NCBI GenBank assembly: GCA_032207245.1
Contig: CM063502.1
Location: 118,379,929 to 118,443,928, forward strand
Direction of reading: 5' to 3'
Length of the DNA stretch: 64,000 bases
DNA from: Pardosa pseudoannulata
Taxonomy: Eukaryota; Arthropoda; Arachnida; Araneae; Lycosidae
Of this stretch, positions 59,936 to 64,000 are shown piece after piece. A model generated the notes under the pieces. That model was not told where the DNA came from. It worked only from the letters and a program-made list of their open reading frames with translations, and searched no databases. The stretch's first letter is position 1; each line of letters begins with the position of its first letter. A program made the translations under genes and the position numbers.

Positions 59936-61110
59936 AACAGAAGTAAAATGTGATTTTAAGTTTTCTTGTCACACATTATAAATAATTCCTATTAACAACT
60001 TGATACTCATTACAGATCTGGGCTTTATGGTTGTTGATTGTTACTAAGAATTTATTGAACAGTCTCATTCTTGATGTTCCTACCGGCATTTATCTTTCTT
60101 CCTCAAAGTACAGTAGAATTAAGGATACAACGATAGGAAAGGAATTTCCTAGAGCCGATCTATATGAGATAATAACAAAATAATGCAGTCCCATATAAAA
60201 GAATCAGTTGTGCAAGCGTTCGTTTATACAGAATCACCAAATAGATGCTGTACAACACCGTTCCCTATAAATGACTGTAGAAATGTTTGCTTATTTTGTT
60301 ATGACCGACAAGGAACCTTATAGCGTAAGGCTAGCAACTTGTTGAATATGTATAGCAGCTGCAACCAATATTATCATTATAAATCAGAACTGTACTGAAC
60401 GTTGAAATATCCTATTAAGTCAGAATATTGCCATAATTATACCTGATCATATTTTTCTTTCTGTTTCTTCTAATGTTTAGAATACTAACTTCTTTTGGTT
60501 ATTTTTTTAATAATTAGAGAAATCTACTTATGAGACAGACTAATCAAGTTTTAGATTTTATTTGAGTCAAAATTAGTTACATACTTATCGCAAGTAAAGA
60601 GAAGAAAAATGAAATATTTGTCATAGAAAAACTTCTTGTCATACATAATTATTAATAATTCTAATTAATAATTTAATTCTCATTACAGAATAGGGCACTT
60701 TAATTGTGTATTATTAGTAAGAATACACTGAATAATCTCATTATTGTCGTTTCAATCCAAAGTAACATTAATTTATCTTTTTCAAAGTGTAGTAGAATTG
60801 CGACGATTGTACAACGTTAACAATACAATCGTTGTTAATGTACAACGATTGGAAAGGAATGAACTGAAACCGATCTATGAGATAATATCAAAATAATGCA
60901 GTCTAGAGTGAAGTAAGCAGTACTGCAAGTGTTCTCGCACCAAAAAACCCCAAATAGTTGCTGCAGAACATCATTCTCAATAAATGAGTTTGAAAGGTTT
61001 GATAGATTTGTTGATTTTGTTATGACCTGTAAGAAAATTTAATTCGAAAGGGTAGCAATATGTTGAATGTGTAAAGAAGCTGCAATCTGTATTATTAGTA
61101 TGTCATATCA

Positions 61111-61615
61111 GAATTTAAAGAGTTTTTGAAGAATTTTTTTAGACTCAAGATTCCTCCTTTAATATTAACCCTTTAACGATCAATTTCTCAATCTGATAAA
61201 GAACTATAAAATGATTAAATTTATGAGATTTTTTTTCTTCGTCTTGAGTTTTTCATAAGATTGCTTTTCAAGAAAGATGCATATTAAAAATTTTCAAGGA
61301 AGTGTTAACTACAATTTCTTTTTCTTAAAACTTACTTTTTTATGTACAAAGTTCACAATTTGAGTTAAATATTTCCTCTTTTGCTAGACACAAAATAATT
61401 AATTTGAGTTGTTTATTCTTAAATATTAAAATAGTTGCTAAAAATTTTTTTATGCTCTCTTTAAAACCCACCGTTCTCGCTTTGCTTACCAGTTTATGCA
61501 AAATTACAGTAATTTGTAACAACTGAACGAGCTATTCTTTTTTATTTTCACAGTCTATAAAAGACTTAAAGTACAGGAGGTACCTAAGTTTTCGGTATTA
61601 CTGTTTATGAGATGT
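61111..61615. other. Unassigned DNA
   Basis: No gene recognised. Confidence 0.5.
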
Positions 61616-61619
61616 TAAT

Positions 61620-61930
61620 GAGATTAGGTGTAAATAATGACATATACATAGATATTTGGTACTTTTAAGGCTTAAATAATTTTAAAAATGAACTATACTG
61701 CTATACAAGACACAAATCTGCATCTATTCAAAATTTCTCGGGAAAATTCCTTTGTCTAGGTGGATGATCAAAATGAGAGTAGGTGTAAATAATGACATAT
61801 ATGTAAATATTTGGTACTTTTAAGGCTTAAATAATTTTAAAAATGAACTATACTACTATACAAGACACAAATCTGCATCCATTCAAATTTTCTCGTGAAA
61901 ATTGCATTGTCTCGGTGGAGGATCAAAATT
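61620..61930. repeat. Tandem duplication, period about 155 bp
   Basis: GTGTAAATAATGACATATA starts at about 61628 and 61783. Both units continue through TTTGGTACTTTTAAGGCTTA and AATCTGCATC.ATTCAAA with few differences. Confidence 0.93.
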
Positions 61931-63215
61931 TACACATTCCATTACTGTTTACAATTTATATCAGCAGAAAATATTGATAATTAGAAAAAAAGGACAAGTA
62001 TAAGAAAGCATTTATTTTAAAGTTCAATATTTTATTCCAGTTTCATTCTTTTCAGAGTTAAAAATAATATTTTCATACGAACCAAAAACACAAATCTTGA
62101 AAAGGAAAAATTTTACTGTTCAGTAGGATAATTGTAGGCTGCATACATAGTTTTAAAGAATTATTACTGTACATATTTTCAAAAAAACTAACGTTCGACC
62201 GAAAATAAATGCTAGAATATACATAAGTAATACATACTGTGAAACAAAATGCTGAGTCAGTTGGTATATTATATGCAAATGCCCTGTTATGACAGCTTGT
62301 TGAGAAAGTTCTTCGGGAAAGATATAATTCCGTAACTCTAGAAATGTAAAATAAATCTTTCCTTAAGGAAGGTTTAGGCATAAATTTCTTTCATTTGTTC
62401 TCATGTGAATTATAACGCAAAAGCACCTGGAATAAAGGATTTCGTCAAATTTAATTCAAATGAAATATGGCAATACTCACTTCTTATTTATTCCGTATAT
62501 GATAGTATAAGGTTTTTATTTAGCTAAAAGAATATGAAAAACAAATTGAGTCTTACAAAATAATTAAGTACATTTTTAAAACAAATTGTAAATTAAATCC
62601 TAAAAATTTTGCATATATTTAATGTAACTTAAAAATATCATTCAAGGTAATTTTTTTTCACGTTAAAACATTTTTTTAGAATTATTTTTTCGATGAAAAA
62701 GAGGAACTAGTAACAATTTTTTTAATTGCAAATCGGGTTGACACATGACATTTCATACCCCAATAAATTTTTAGCTGAAAGGTAGAACTAAGATACTGAA
62801 AAAGAATATTTTAAGAAGCCCTATCATAAATTTTATGTAGTTTTACAAGTCAAAAAAATTTATTTTGATTTCATGTTTGAGCAGAAATGAAAATTACGCT
62901 CTAGAATTTGATCATCGTAATGAAATTAAAAACAAAAAACAAAAAATGTGTTTTGCTTTATATAAAAAAAAATTAAAATTCATTTTCACCAGAATATAAA
63001 AACAGATTCCAAAGTATTATTTTTAAAGTTTTGCTAAAGCTTTTACTTTCCACTATAAGATATTTTTCTATTTCGGTATAATAAAGTCTGCGTCAGGTTT
63101 ATCAAAGCTAAGGATTGTTTTATTAAAAAAGACTTAAAAGATTTTTTTGTTAGATAAGATAAAAGATCTCTCAATCATGTTTTGGTAAATATTTTATAAC
63201 TTTTGGTATTATATA
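61931..63215. other. Unassigned A+T-rich DNA
   Basis: A 102-residue minus-strand frame (62073-62381) has no recognisable domain, and I do not call it a gene. Confidence 0.45.
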
Positions 63216-63225
63216 TACTCGTATA

Positions 63226-63690
<465 letters not shown>

Positions 63691-64000
63691 CATATTTGTA
63701 ATAATAAAATTCTAAAACACACTTTTTCTTAAATAGGGCGTCGAACGTTCATTTCCTAGCACCTTAAATTTAGAATCGCAGCCCCGTTAATTAATTTTTC
63801 TAGAATAAACTAGGAGTAATTAATCTGAAGTGATTGGTTAACGGAATGACATCATTCCTGGAGCCATGCCCTTTCGTAGTTAATAAAAAGCCTAGCACAC
63901 AGATTTAAAGGCATTTTCTTTGAGAATACAATGCAATATATAATCAAATATTTTCTGTTTTATGTTATATTCCCTACGGGTATTTGTGAGTTATCTTGTA
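63691..64000. other. Unassigned DNA with promoter-like motifs
   Basis: ATTGG at 63833-63837 (inverted CCAAT), TGACATCA at 63847-63854 (ATF/CRE-like) and TAATAAAAAG at 63881-63890 (TATA-like) lie in order within 60 bp. The window ends before any transcript could be judged. Confidence 0.25.

Larger units (their letters stand above)
58170..61110. repeat. Degenerate repeat, three related copies, split by a hAT element
   Basis: Blocks containing CAGTCTCATTCTTGACGTTC, GATTGGAAAGGAATG..CCGATCTAT, AATGCAGTC and ATAAATGACAGTAGAAAGGT occur at about 58170-58700, 59944-60380 and 60470-61090. They share order and spacing with moderate divergence. Between the first and second lies an insertion of 864 bp plus its duplication. 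Confidence 0.82.

Overview
The window is strongly A+T-rich eukaryotic DNA, most likely from an arthropod. I lean towards a spider because of the style of its Tc1/mariner relics and tRNA-derived SINE heads, but the sequence alone does not settle that. I found no host protein-coding gene, no rRNA or tRNA gene that looks functional, and no CRISPR array. The long open frames are either (TA)n/(CA)n microsatellites read as Ile-Tyr or Thr-His repeats, or chance frames in A+T-rich DNA. The window reads as intergenic or intronic sequence built almost entirely from transposable elements, tandem repeats and microsatellites.

Layout, left to right. 1-5126: featureless A+T-rich DNA with one copy of a dispersed repeat (here called R1) and a CA/TA microsatellite. 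5127-5948: a solo LTR with a perfect 5-bp target duplication. 6400-7800: microsatellites, a tRNA-like SINE head and a second R1 copy. 9275-10707: a TTAA-flanked piggyBac-like element with a second, different piggyBac-like element inside it. 11069-11202: a Harbinger/Tourist-type MITE. 11843-12950: a 102-bp tandem array. 14174-16480: a TTAA element, a LINE 3' relic and a Tc1 transposase relic. 19472-20425: a second Tc1 relic. 22037-26250: tandem duplications split by a Helitron (24515-25780). 26475-27480: LINE relics. 27692-28312: a TTAA element. 28791-29830: R1 copy 3 with a piggyBac-like insertion. 35290-37860: a SINE and a roughly 189-bp satellite. 38895-39663: a second solo LTR. 40270-44560: tandem repeats and a large TA microsatellite. 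43688-43969: a TTAA MITE. 46800-50440: a roughly 375-bp satellite holding a second Helitron that itself holds a piggyBac-like element. 52940-54927: another piggyBac-like copy, a hAT end and a mariner deletion derivative. 58170-61110: a degenerate repeat with a hAT insertion. The right edge is a TA microsatellite and a weak promoter-like patch.

The most useful result is structural. Several insertions can be proved from empty sites, because the target is itself a repeat with an uninterrupted sister copy nearby. These are both Helitrons (exact A|T junctions, no target duplication), the hAT element (8-bp duplication) and two piggyBac-like copies (TTAA). This gives a relative order of events: satellite, then Helitron, then piggyBac. 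Five distinct TTAA-flanked inverted-repeat families occur in 64 kb. Two of them keep only the cysteine-rich C-terminal end of a piggyBac-type transposase. I saw no convincing new protein-based system.
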